From NCBI GenBank assembly GCA_010093605.1, contig MU004199.1, forward strand, positions 379,609 through 443,608: 64,000 bases of DNA, read 5' to 3'. Every line of letters starts with the position of its first letter. The stretch's first letter is position 1. This document shows positions 48,729 through 59,068 of the stretch, in pieces. Below the pieces are notes generated by a model that had not been told where the DNA came from, did no database searches, and saw only the letters and a list, made by a program, of their open reading frames with translations. This DNA comes from Lophium mytilinum (lineage: Eukaryota > Ascomycota > Dothideomycetes > Mytilinidiales > Mytilinidiaceae). Position numbers and translations under genes: made by a program.

Positions 48729-49289
48729 TTCGGCGGCGCGGGCGTGGAGTGGTGGGAGGGGGTGGAGGAAAGGGGGGTGGAGAGGAGGATGAAGCGGAGG
48801 AGGCGGAGACGGTGGAGACGGTAACAGCGGCACGTCGTGGGTGCAAGGATGTCGGTTTGGAACAGATCGTGATGTGATGAGCGAGGTGTAGCTGCTGAAG
48901 AGCTCGTGGTGGGTGAGGGTAGAGTTTATGGGTAGCTTTTTCGTGCACAGACCCTTATTTCACAGTGAAGTGACAATAGCTTATCAGCTCACGCACAGCC
49001 GAGAATATGATACAATATGCTAGGAAAGGGCATTCAGTTGCCCGTCTAATGGCAGGAGGGGTTGGACGGGGGAGAACAGTCACTATATCCAGCTAGAACT
49101 GGGCATCACGGTTTATACAGACGGTCCACAGAAACACCATAGAAACCCGAGCTTCAGTATATTGTTCAAAAGGCTATGGATGAGCCTTACACGACCCGAT
49201 CCCTGGTTCCAGAGCGCCAATGGTCTATCATCTCGTCTTCTATCCTCCCTTTTGTACACATCAGACGCATTACTCCGTTAGTGTTTTCT
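48729..49289. other. QFG13-QFG12 gap, nothing clear
   Basis: The gap holds the QFG12 promoter and the QFG13 3' flank. A weak minus-strand core-like stretch (GCCATTAGACGGGCAAC) lies near 49045-49065. No gene is visible; a proline-coding frame upstream of QFG12 has no ATG in good context. Confidence 0.35.
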
Positions 49290-50484
49290 TCAGATCCTCG
49301 GCCCATAGTGCAAGCCCACTCTACCTTTCTCCGTCAATGTGCGCTCCCAGCTGTCGCGGGCTGTTTGCACCTTTGCTCCCACCTCCAGCCAAAGACTCGT
49401 GCACGCTACAACCCGGTCTTCGAAGGACAAGGCCGCTAGGTGGTCTAACAGGCCCTTTCCTTCCACTCGATAACCCAGCCAAATCTCCTTAACAACAGTG
49501 CGTACGCTCGACAAGAAAGAAGACGGGGGTGAGTTGATTCTTTCGTTTGAAGGCTCGACGGCTACCAGATCTTCGCCTTTATAGCTGCGACGTGCCACAA
49601 AGCTTTTCAAGTCGGAGACAAGCTCCCACCAGCCCATCTGGCAGCCAGTCGGATCCAGAACATAGCTCCGGCCACCAATATCCACTCGGATAACACTGTG
49701 ACGGAATAGTTTGTGCTCAGGTGTGTCACCGCTCTTGACCCAGATTTTTCTTCCGATCACTGGAGTATCCACCTTCCACCAGGTGGCTTTGCCTTTCTTA
49801 TTCGTCCCATAGTTAGAGATCTGTAGACCAGCGATTGCCCTTCTATTTGGGAAGCAGCTTACCCCCGAGGAGCTCTCCGAGTACATCCACCCAATTGAAA
49901 ACAGCCGTATCGCACTCTCGGAATGCTACTAGTGACCGTTGCTCATCCAACGGCATTCCTTGGGGAAAGGATCCTGCCTTGAAGGCGAGCTCGGCCTGCT
50001 CCGCCATCAATTCGTCCGCCTCCGACTTCACCTGCTTCGTCACTGTGAGAGTTGATGTCTCTCTCGTCGTCAGCATGCACAGCATGCCGAGTTCTCGGAG
50101 AACGGCGCGCACAGAGCCATTCTCCCCTTCAGCCTCAGGTTCCAGCGCCTGTTTTCCCTCAATGAGCTTTCTCGGGTCTTCGCTTTCTTGGACGCGGCGT
50201 TTTTGGATGTCGGTTAGCTCGCCTAGGCCTTTCGCGGGATCCATTCGGGCAGTTTGTACGGCGGTAAGGTAGCGCGCGGAGAGGGCCTGCGTGATAGCTG
50301 GTTCGCGGAGGGTTGCGCGCGATGCGCCGTTTAGAGAGAGAGGGAAAGGTTCGTGGTCGATATCGTGGATGTTGCGCGTGCTGCGTTGAACTTCGCCGAA
50401 TGAGGGCATCCATAACAAGTCTGGCCGCACGGGCCTTGTGACATTGAATTCCCAGTCGGAGAATTTTAGACTTTCACGCACCAT
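49290..50484 (-). CDS. QFG13: long family member with extended N-terminus
   Basis: Predicted 374 aa, the longest member, subfamily with QFG7 and QFG12. Exon 1 is 49863-50484 and exon 2 is 49290-49792. The phase-1 intron is 70 bp with GTAAGC and CTAAC; its acceptor GAAAG is unusual, but it is the only one that keeps the family frame (L-G then G-K-A-T-W-W). Cys191 (FRECDTAVF), His239 (FRHSVIRV), Asp254 and Gln259 (LDPTGCQMGW) are in place, with His to Asp 15. About 130 extra N-terminal residues have no recognisable domain. The start at 50484 is the first ATG; a later one (residue 26) is possible. Confidence 0.75.
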
Positions 50485-50676
50485 ACGGAACTTAGTGCTT
50501 AATTTTGGTGAGCTTCTCGCGCACAGCCTTCCTGCTTTTTGAGGCTAAGTAACGGGTTTCACAGGTTAGCCCCTGAATGTGAAAAATGGGCAAAAAGGGG
50601 GGATTTGATGCAAATTTTAGACTTTGAGGACTGAAAATTAGTACAAAAGGTAGTATCACAAGCTATATATACAAAT

Positions 50677-51503
50677 TCACTCTTCTTCCAAGCCGCACCA
50701 CTCGCAGAACCTCTCCACCCTCTCCCTCACGCACTCCATCAGCATACCCACCGCGGCCTCGCGCTCTGCCCACTTCTTCTCGACAATATCGTCCATTGTT
50801 AGGCCAGTCTGCTCGGTGTACTTCGCGATACCTCTATTGATAGTTTCTTGATAAAATGCCGGGAATGAATTTTGGCCCTGCCTCTTTGGCACAGTCCGCG
50901 ACGTCAATTCGAACCGGTGCTATGGAGCTATCACGGTAATCGTCGTAGTACATCTCGATTCCTGTGATAGCATACGGCCAGCCGAAATGCCCCCCAGGGA
51001 AGTCTACTGCCAGCACTTTCTCGTCGACGTCGATCTGATAGTGGGTGTGGTCGAAAAGTACATAGGGAGTCTCTTCGTTTTCGGTGCCGATCCAGATCTT
51101 GCGGTGCTCACGCGGGCGGAATCTCCAACAGGTGATCGAATCTATGTCGTCTATGATAATACCAATTAGCACCCCCCTGACATCGGCAAGTGTACTGCAA
51201 GAATGTACCACCATGGTGCTGCTTCAGGAGGTCGTAAATGACGAAGGAGATTCCGTCGCAATCCCGCACCTGAAACAGCGCCAGCTCGTCTTTCGTGCTC
51301 GTGCCCTGAGGAAATGGCCGTCCGATCACCATGCCAGGGGTCTTCCTGTCCACGGCTCGAAGCTCGCCAGGCTGGGACGCATCCACGCTGATTATAAGGA
51401 GAGGGTGGGTCAACTTCCGCCCGAGCTTGTAGATCTCATAGAAGATTTTGATCTTCTCTGTAACGCGGTAGAAGGGAGAGGAGTACTTCGAATCGTCTGC
51501 CAT
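50677..51503 (-). pseudogene. QFG14: family member with a frameshift near its C-terminal third
   Basis: Subfamily with QFG5 and QFG9 (DDIDSITCWRF, then HRKIWIGTE). Exon 1 is 51209-51503; exon 2 starts at 51151 after a 57-bp phase-1 intron (GTACAT, CTAAT, TAG). Cys82 (VRDCDGISF), His133/135 (FDHTHYQI) and Asp148 (VDFPGGHFGW) are present, but the conserved Gln is His. After CAKEAG the frame runs to an early stop at 50834. The expected helical tail (FPAFYQETINRG to FCEWCG) continues in another frame to 50677. The shift lies at about 50860-50895. It is either a decayed gene or a sequencing error. The intron carries a repeat core. Confidence 0.7.
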
Positions 51504-51737
51504 GTTTGCAAAACGTTCGATAGGAGGTGCTGATTGACAGTGTGCTGTGGACGATGTTCAATCTGGAGTCTGGCTGCACAGCCTGTGCGGCCTTGGCCCT
51601 TCACTATTTTCCGTCAACGTCACGCGAGCTGCCTCGACTTCTTCAGCAACCGCACACTCGACACATCCTTCGTACAAACAGCTTAGCAGCAACTTCAGAC
51701 TACACACAACGTCTCCAAATTCTCTCTAAACATCACC

Positions 51738-52587
51738 ATGTCATCCACAACCTCCTCTCCCGACTACGACGAGAACGCCGCCTCGCTGATCTACGAGATC
51801 TTCCTGGCCATCCGCCCGCAGTACGCGCCATTCCGCCTGACCGCCAACACCTGGATGAACGCCGTCGTGCCGGCCGAAGACAACTCGTCGCAGACGGTCC
51901 GATACTACTACTACAAGGCAGAGTGGGCGACCGAGTGGGTGCCGCTAGACCTCGACCCCAAGATCCTCCACCAATTCTTCTGCCTCGACCAATGTGACGA
52001 CGCGCCCGTAATCCTAGGGCCGATAATTAACGAGCTCCTTGGCTGTAAGTCTGTCCAGTTCCGCTGACAAAGCCTGATACTGACATACATCTGCAGACAA
52101 AGACTCGCCGGAAGTGTTCTCTGTGTACGTCCTGCCAAAGCTCTGGTTCGTCACGGAGGAGAAGCCCCTGGTAGGGAAGAACGGACTGCGGAGGGGGCAT
52201 ACGTTGGTGAGGATTGGGCCGAACGTCCTCGACATAACGGGTGGGCAGTTCGGGGCTACCAAGCTTCGACTGTCGGAAGTGGAGTACCGGCGGGAGAACG
52301 CTGCGTCCCAGTACGGAGAGGGCACCAGCATGAGCCTAGAGCAGGCAGCGTCGTCGCTACCCACCAACCGCACAAAGGCCGACTATTGGAACCCGCTGTT
52401 CACTCGGCTCCGCCGCAATCTTGACACTGCCTTCAAGGCGTGGATGACAGATCGCGGCCTGACGAAGGAAAAAGTAGTTCTTGACCCCGTCCGTCGCCAA
52501 GAAGTGGTAGAACTTTTCCGCAAAACCGCCCAGATGACTAGGGTGGAGTTCAACGTGGAGTACTGCCTCGGGGGCCTTTCTGGGTAG
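51738..52587 (+). CDS. QFG15: putative Cys-His-Asp papain-fold family protein
   Basis: Predicted 265 aa, closest to QFG4. Exon 1 is 51738-52044 and exon 2 is 52097-52587. The 52-bp phase-1 intron has GTAAGT, CTGAC and CAG. Cys86 (DQCDDAPVILG), His137 (RGHTLVRIG), Asp148 and Gln153 (LDITGGQFG) fill the family positions, with the 11-residue His-Asp spacing found only here and in QFG4. A Y-Y-Y-Y run lies at residues 56-59. It is divergent from QFG14 across only 234 bp. Codon use is C-ending and even, suggesting a functional gene. Confidence 0.83.
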
Positions 52588-53832
52588 TTGTTGGAGTGTG
52601 AGAAGAGGAGATTAGAAGCGGAAAGAAGGAGAATGTAAGATTATGGAGAAGAGGAGGGACCTCAGCGCCGAGTCCGCACTTTTACGCAGTGCTGGGGATA
52701 AGTAACCTGCTTGCAGGCCAAACTAAGACGGACTCATTCGGTTTGGTAAGTGCTCCCATCTTGCCGCCGTCTGACTGACTTCAAGGGTGTGTATATTATC
52801 AGCAGCGATGTTGTTCACCGGACAGTTCAAATTGCGAGGGCCTCAGAAACGGTGGTTTTCGATGGTCATAGCACCGGTTGGCTGGCCTCAAAGCTCTGTA
52901 AAATACGGGAAGTAATGCTATTCTCTGCACTCTTCGTTTTGGGTAGCCATACAAATCCAATGCTTCCCCATCATCATAGCACCGCCTGACTAGCTTCAAC
53001 ATGGTGTAATATGTTGAAAGCAATGTTACTCTCCATGCAGTTCGAATTGGTATTCGTTGAAAAGCGGCGGGTTCCCATCGTGATAGTGCGGTCCGACTAG
53101 CTTCAAGGCTGTGCGAACTTTCGTAAGCAATGTTGTCCTCCCCGCGATTCAAATTAGTACTCGTTCAAATCTGGCATTTTTCCGTCGTTATAGCGCTGTC
53201 TGACTAGCTTCAAAGCTGTGTAAAACTATTAAGCCAATGTTCTTTTCCGTGTAGTTTGAATTGGAGATCGTCCAAGACCGGCATACTCCCGTCCTTATCG
53301 TGCTGCTAGACTGGCTTCGAAGCTGTGACCTTGATAGAAAGTAGTGTTATACTTCGTGATGTCTGAAATGGCTGTCATTCAAAACTGTGTTCTTCTATCA
53401 TCATGACCCGCTAGTCTAGCTTCAAGAGTGTTTCATTTTTCAGCAACAACGCCATTTCTAGGACACTTCATATTAGTGGAGCCGAAACAACAGCGGATCT
53501 TACCATCGTCTGGCGGCCTCTGAATGCTGGTAATAAATCAGACGCCATGACATACTCCAGGCATCACTAAACGACAGACCTCCAAAGATGATGTTCCTCC
53601 ACGCTCTTGCCGGCGTTAGAGTGCCTTGAGGATGTGAAATCGATGGCTAGCAATTACACACTCCGGATGGCCTATATCAAGAGCTTTGCGGATCTCCGCT
53701 ACCCACCAAGCAAAATCAAGGCCGCAGGTGGCTTGACCTATGTCGATTCGTTAAGGTGAGTCAAGGGGTGTCTTTACTGCTTCAAAGGATCAGCAAATAG
53801 ACAAAGAAACTGATACAATTTGACCATACCGA
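52588..53832 (+). repeat. Tandem array, 105-108 bp period, about eight units
   Basis: A block like GTCTGACTAGCTTCAARGCTG has its CTTCAA at 52778, 52886, 52994, 53101, 53208, 53315 and 53420, steps of 108, 108, 107, 107, 107 and 105; an eighth diverged unit is near 53518. The preceding bases read ATAGCACCG or TAGCGCTGT, matching the core of other arrays. The array follows QFG15 in its polarity. It has the same period as the array at 1.6-2.2 kb, 50 kb away. Confidence 0.85.
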
Positions 53833-54633
53833 TCATAAAGAACTCCGAAACTTCCTTATCTCACCCTCCGCGCTAGACTGGAGGGTCTCTCGCAAGGCCT
53901 TGATCTTCAGCAATGCTTTCTCCTTTAGCTCCTCATTCCAAAGGTCCGCGGCCTCCTTCACAAGCTGGTGAATACTGGTGTCTTGTTCGACGAGCCACAA
54001 GTACAAGAAGTAGTCTTCGAACACCTTTTCTCGCAAGGAATCGTACAATCCAGCCGCTTCTTTCCGTTCTTCGTACAGCGCATCCATAGAGCGACGCTGG
54101 TCGAGCTCAGCATCCTTCTCGTTCTGCCACAATCGTCGATACACACTCTCGCGCATCCAGCACGGGAGCCCGAACTGCGCCCCGCTCATATCCAAGATCC
54201 ATGTCGTGCCATCATGGAAGGTGACCAGGACCACCGTATGGCCGTAACGGGGCTTGTCGCCCTGATTGTTGTACAGGACTGCGAATGGTGGGCGGACTCG
54301 GAGGGTCAGGATCTCGAGTTTGGCATGACCGGCGAAGATCTCCTCCAAGATCAGCCCTATAACACGCGGGGCTTCTTCGCAGGCATTCCAGTTAAGGATC
54401 GCTTTGGCGTCTTCTGGTTTGAGCTCGGGAGGTAGCCAGCCCAGACCGAAGTCTTTGACTCCCACCGGTAGCCCCTTGACGCGGATGTTGCGTCGCCATG
54501 AGGACTTTTCGAACCTGAAGGAAGTAATCTTCAGAGGGAAGAGTGACTTCAAGATGGCCTGCCATGCGGGTTCGAGGATGATTGTCACCATGTCGGCCCA
54601 GTGGCAGCCGTCGAACTGAGAAGACGAAGACAT
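53833..54633 (-). CDS. QFG16: intronless family member
   Basis: Predicted 266 aa in one exon; closest to QFG2 and QFG1 (L-E-P-A-W-Q helix, and KAILNWNACEEAP against KAILNYNACEAAP). The family intron is absent; the frame continues E-I-F-A-G-H-A-K-L-E-I. Cys85, His132 (YGHTVVLVTF), Asp148 and Gln153 (LDMSGAQFGLP) are in place with normal spacing. Because its closest paralogs keep the intron, this looks like a clean intron loss or a retro-copy; no poly-A tract or target duplication was noticed. The C-terminus is helical and charged. No targeting signal is seen. Confidence 0.8.
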   Translation of the reverse strand: MSSSSQFDGCHWADMVTIILEPAWQAILKSLFPLKITSFRFEKSSWRRNIRVKGLPVGVKDFGLGWLPPELKPEDAKAILNWNACEEAPRVIGLILEEIFAGHAKLEILTLRVRPPFAVLYNNQGDKPRYGHTVVLVTFHDGTTWILDMSGAQFGLPCWMRESVYRRLWQNEKDAELDQRRSMDALYEERKEAAGLYDSLREKVFEDYFLYLWLVEQDTSIHQLVKEAADLWNEELKEKALLKIKALRETLQSSAEGEIRKFRSSL

Positions 54634-56351
54634 AAAGGTTGTTTGATTGAAGCGCGTCTAGTTTTCCTGGTGGTGGGATGGGGGTGGTGTGGAGGTTGTT
54701 TCTTGAAGAATACTTCTCAGGGAGCCCGTTACCTATGGACCTTTCATGATGATCGAGCACAAGGTGAATGAGCACCATTTTCCGTACGCTATTCCATCTC
54801 ATATTACATCCCTCTCATTTAGGCGCTGTAGAACGAAGCATTCGTACCCTCTAATTTGAAAGATTTCAAGGGGCCCCTTACGGCGACGACTATAGAACAA
54901 ATGAATAGATTAGAGTCTGTCGCTGGCGCTTCCATATTAGCTCTTCAATAATGATGAGACTGTAAATGAGTCGCAGTTTGAAAGCAACGCTTGAGACGCG
55001 CTTAATCTATATCCGCTCTGCTCCGTTTAAAGCACCGTCCGGAGGCCGATGGCTCAGGATTTCCAAGTTTGTAAGAAGCAGCCCAGTGTCCGCGAGGATT
55101 GCACAGTCCCCAGCGAGCCGTTGCAAGTGCTCATCGCTATCCTTATCCAACTGCATAGCGCTTCAACTCGAAAATGGGAGTGATTGTTCGTGGCGAGAAC
55201 CCGCAACCTCCTGACTTACCCCCCAGCTTCCCGGCAAGCGTATATAGGTTTGTTAACAAGGAGCGATTAGGGTTCGACGTGCCATGTTCGTATGTGATGT
55301 GTGAGTGCCCCAAGCAGTAGAAATCGAGTTACCTCCTGACTGACCGGCTTCCTACCTGCTGAGCTTCTCCAAACAGTGGCAACGAGCGTGCAAGAGTGGC
55401 GCTCAAGCGGTAGGATGTATATGTGTGTGAATCTTTCTTACTCCGGAGGTGCGAGTGCTACCGCCGCAGGTATAAGGCTTCCTAATTGAATGCAGTGACG
55501 ACCGCGTGTTGAGCTCCGGGTGGAGGGCTCAGGGGGAGCAATAGGAGGTGGAGGTGGATTCTTAAATCACCGTTTGAGCCCGCGCAAACAGCCGCTATGG
55601 AACCGTCGTGTGTGGATCCGACAGATATGGTGTTCTTTTCGAAGGTCTCTGCCGCTTGGGCCGGGAATCAGGAAAGGAGAACGCAAGATGATAGGGTCGA
55701 GCCTCCCTAGCAAGGTGACGGACGCTTGCAGTACAAATGCTGCTTAGCTATGCTCCAGGAGGTATATTTAGTAAAGATGCTGGTCAGAGTCTCAAATTGC
55801 AGCCGTGATGAGGCAAACTTGCATGACGTCGTGGTGGGCAACCCTGAGGGCCCGTGCACTTCACTGAACGATGCCACAGCAACAATAGCAGTCACGTATG
55901 TTTATCGGGCTTCAGCAATTTGGCTGTATCACTGGCAGCATATTTAAACTATCTGGAATGTCGTTGGCAAGCGCATTCAAGTCCACGTCCTGGAAGATCT
56001 CAATTCTACGCGAATGTCAGCCGCAGAGGTCCCCAGACCCCATTAAAAGACCTTATGTGCACGAACTTACATAGAACACCAAACAAAGCTTGAGAAGTGG
56101 TGAGCTGTCTATAGGCTTTAATGTGCACCAGTATTACTACAATAAAAGGGCTTTAGCATGTCGCGAAAGCCTGCAACAGCCAGAGGGTCGTCAATAGTAG
56201 CATAGGGCAACAATCACAATTGAGAGACTATTTTCTAGCGCGGTTTCGCTTATCGTTGCTCAACTTGGCCATGTTCAACAAGTCTCGTCTTCTCACGAGC
56301 ACCTCGTCCTTCTAGCCTTTACAGCTACTTCTCATTACTCGCACAGCGATA
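54634..56351. other. Gap between the divergent QFG16 and QFG17, no gene
   Basis: About 1.7 kb with weak core-like segments at about 54870 (GGGGCCCCTTACGGCG) and 55025 (GCACCGTCCGGAGGCC) in opposite orientations. No coding region or RNA gene is convincing. Promoters of both genes must lie here. Confidence 0.4.
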
Positions 56352-57272
56352 ATGCCTTCGTTTCCCCCTTTTGCTGTGCTGGATGCTTGCGGTCATGAAG
56401 GTGTATGTGACTGCCTCGATTCCCTGGATTACGCCAACGAGACCCCCGTGGAGCGAAAGCAGAGGATGTGGATCCACCACGCTGGAAAAGCTCTTCAGAG
56501 CTGGTACGCGGCGTATGCCGAAAGGGTTTACAACTTCGAGATCGAGGTTGTCGAGGCAGCCGGCGAAGTGCTACACGTACATGGAATCGTACAGCCAATC
56601 GGCACCGCCAAGGCTCTGCCGGCATGGTTCCCAGAGCAGGAGAGGTTGCGGGTGCTGATGTTCCAGCAATGTAACTTGTCACTGGGGATAACGCGAGGGG
56701 TCGTACGGCTGTTTGAAGGTAAGTAGGAGAGGCTCATTGACTGCCATAATGCTAATTTGCGGTTCTCAGACTCCTACGACTCTCCCCTCACGCATGTCGG
56801 TATCCTCCGCGTCCAATCTCCCGAATTCGAACGGTACGTAGCCCTCCACCCCAGTTGTGGCATGGTAATTCAGAACAGTGACACCGACCACGTTTCCTGG
56901 ATAATGGTGACAAAGGATGGCACGGAATACGTACAAGACATCACCGGTGCTCAAGTTGGACTTGAGGCCGTAACGTACCTCAGGGATGATTACTTGAGCA
57001 GCAAGTGCGTTAGCGCTTGGAAAGCACGGGAATTTCCCGCCGATGCCGAGTGTGAGGCCTTAGTAGAAGCTGCCATCAAGGGGGACGAGCTTCAGCTCTT
57101 TCACGCACACGCTGGTCAACGATTTTTCGAAATTGTGAAGGCGTTCATGCACGAGGAGCAGGGGTTTCTGCACCTTGAAAATGGCGACTTCGAAGAAGCA
57201 CTCGTCAAGTCCACCACTCGAGTCTGGGACGGCATGGGCCTGTACATGGCTAGCCTCCCGACTAACGTCTGA
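56352..57272 (+). CDS. QFG17: putative Cys-His-Asp papain-fold family protein
   Basis: Predicted 289 aa, nearest relative of QFG3. Exon 1 is 56352-56718 and exon 2 is 56770-57272. The 51-bp phase-1 intron has GTAAGT and CAG. Cys107 (FQQCNLSLGIT), His163 (TDHVSWIMV), Asp179 and Gln184 (QDITGAQVG) fill the family positions. Both members of this subfamily carry a W-Y-x-A-Y helix in exon 1 and an F-F-E-I-V-K-A-F-M stretch followed by F-L-H-L-E-N-G near the C-terminus. The cysteine-rich start (residues 13-21, four Cys or His) is not shared. It ends the main cluster. Confidence 0.82.
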
Positions 57273-58504
57273 CCAAAGCCTCCTCGCACCTATGTCTGGT
57301 TCGTTGGGGACGTCTACGCTACACAGAGCTTCGCTCGTCATTGTGGAGAAGTTTGCAGCCGTCACCTGCTTATGGCCCTTTGACTGAGCGATTCCTTTTG
57401 GTGCAGGTTAACCAATCCCTTTCCGTCATGGTTAGGGGGCCACTAACAGTGTATCCGGTACGGCGGCTCTACCTGTTGTGGTCCATAATAGTATGAGCCT
57501 TGTGCTGGTCTATTAAGGGCTTCTTTCTACGGAAGCGTCTTGTCCAAGGCGCATCTGAACCACGGAACGATTCAAGCGGCTTATACGGACTTGTTTCCAG
57601 CATTCCGAAGGTACGGTAGCCCCTCACACCTATCCATTATTTCCGGCAACTAGTGTAATGTATATGAGGCATAGTTTCTAATCATAGGATTTCAATGCCC
57701 AAGTCATTGCTCAATTTTTAGTAGACCACATTTCAATGGCATTCTTCTTTCCTATTATCAACCTTTCCGTTTCTTTGAAGGCCCTCACGCCCAATTCGGA
57801 ATATCAAAGGCCAATGTAAAGATCTTCGAGGTGCGTTTGAGGACCTAGACAGGAATGCTCCCTCCAGGAGGCAATATCTAGCAGTAGGCCCGAGAGTCTT
57901 CAAAACAAGGAGAAATTAGGTATGTTTCATCCACAAGTTCGAACTTTACGGCGGTGCTTATGACATCTTCCTCCATCAAAAAATAATAGGCATGAGAGGC
58001 TTCGAATGTGCCGCACTAATGCCAGCAGGCACGGAAGATCCGCACGGATTTGCGCGCTGTGAAATATCACGTTCCAGATGAGCTCTTACGATGCAATGAC
58101 CAGGATTGTACCCTGGGTTTGTGACATCCACTTTCGCTCATTCTGCATAGGCGTGAAGGCCCATAGGTGCGCCGGACATCCTTCAAGGTGGTTGCACAGT
58201 TTGCTTAACCTGCCCCCATTAGAAAGTAGGTACGAGATGAGAGCATCCCATCACGTGCTCTGCATTGCGCTTTCATGATTATTACATGTACGTTTGATGA
58301 AGATCAATGGTTGTGGCTAGATCACAGGTGAGGATAAGAATTAAACTTAATAACCATTCGAATTAGGCTACCTCATGTTCTAGGATAATCTGCAACCTCC
58401 AGGGGTATCTCAAAGCATTTCCTGTCCCCTCAAACCGCCACTCTTGCACTCATGTATCGAAGGCCCACGCCCAAGAATCGAGTCCCCTGCTCCTTTTCTC
58501 CACC
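57273..58504 (-). repeat. Convergent gap with cores in the polarity of the double-RING gene
   Basis: Inverted cores lie near 57433 (GGGGGCCACTAACAGTG), 57613, 57779 (AAGGCCCTCACGCC) and 57955 (TTTACGGCGGTGC), about 166-180 bp apart. Sequence identity is low. No gene is visible. Confidence 0.45.
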
Positions 58505-59068
58505 TCACATAAAGGGCTCACAAAAGCTGTCAAAATCGTCCTGCGAGACACCCCTCCCCACCCAGTCTTCCGCCTTTTGATTGAAGATGCTAGTCTCGCA
58601 TGTTGGGCACTGATTCTTCGCACAAACCACCCAGAAGCGCAGGCACGCCTCGTGGAAAACATGCTGGCACTTCAAGATCCTCACTGCGCTTTCGTCGCCT
58701 GGCTTGCGGATTGTCGGGCCCCAGCGCTCGCAGAGGCGGCACCATTCGCCCAGACCGGCTTTGACGCGTATGACGCCGTTGTCGAAGAATTCGATCGGGG
58801 TGTCGGATGATTCGGGGGCGGTGGGCTCCTCCAGGGTCAGGATTGTTGTGCAGAGTGGGCAATTCTTGTCGGTGGCGAGCCATTTCTTGAGGCAGTCAAG
58901 GTGGTAGATATGCTTGCAAAGGATAGTGAGGACCGCACCGCCGGCGTCCTTGGCTGCCTGCGCACCGGTGCGCTTGCATAGGCTGCAGGTGGGGCCGAGA
59001 TCTTCCGAGCAGGCGCGCACTCCAGACTTGGGGGCTTCGGCGGGCGCGGTCACCGTAGTGTCAGCCAT
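58505..59068 (-). CDS. Protein with two RING-H2 fingers, 187 aa
   Basis: A probable E3 ubiquitin ligase or a scaffold. Two C3H2C3 fingers follow each other. The first runs CSLC, then ILCKHIYHLDC, then CPLC at about residues 27-73. The second runs CRLC, then LKCQHVFHEAC, then CPTC at about 110-157. All eight ligands are visible in both. The ATG at 59068 follows long non-coding-like sequence; an upstream frame exists but it is proline-rich and unconserved in look. Single exon, no membrane segment. It neighbours two longer RING genes but is not their paralog by layout. Confidence 0.88.
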   Translation of the reverse strand: MADTTVTAPAEAPKSGVRACSEDLGPTCSLCKRTGAQAAKDAGGAVLTILCKHIYHLDCLKKWLATDKNCPLCTTILTLEEPTAPESSDTPIEFFDNGVIRVKAGLGEWCRLCERWGPTIRKPGDESAVRILKCQHVFHEACLRFWVVCAKNQCPTCETSIFNQKAEDWVGRGVSQDDFDSFCEPFM

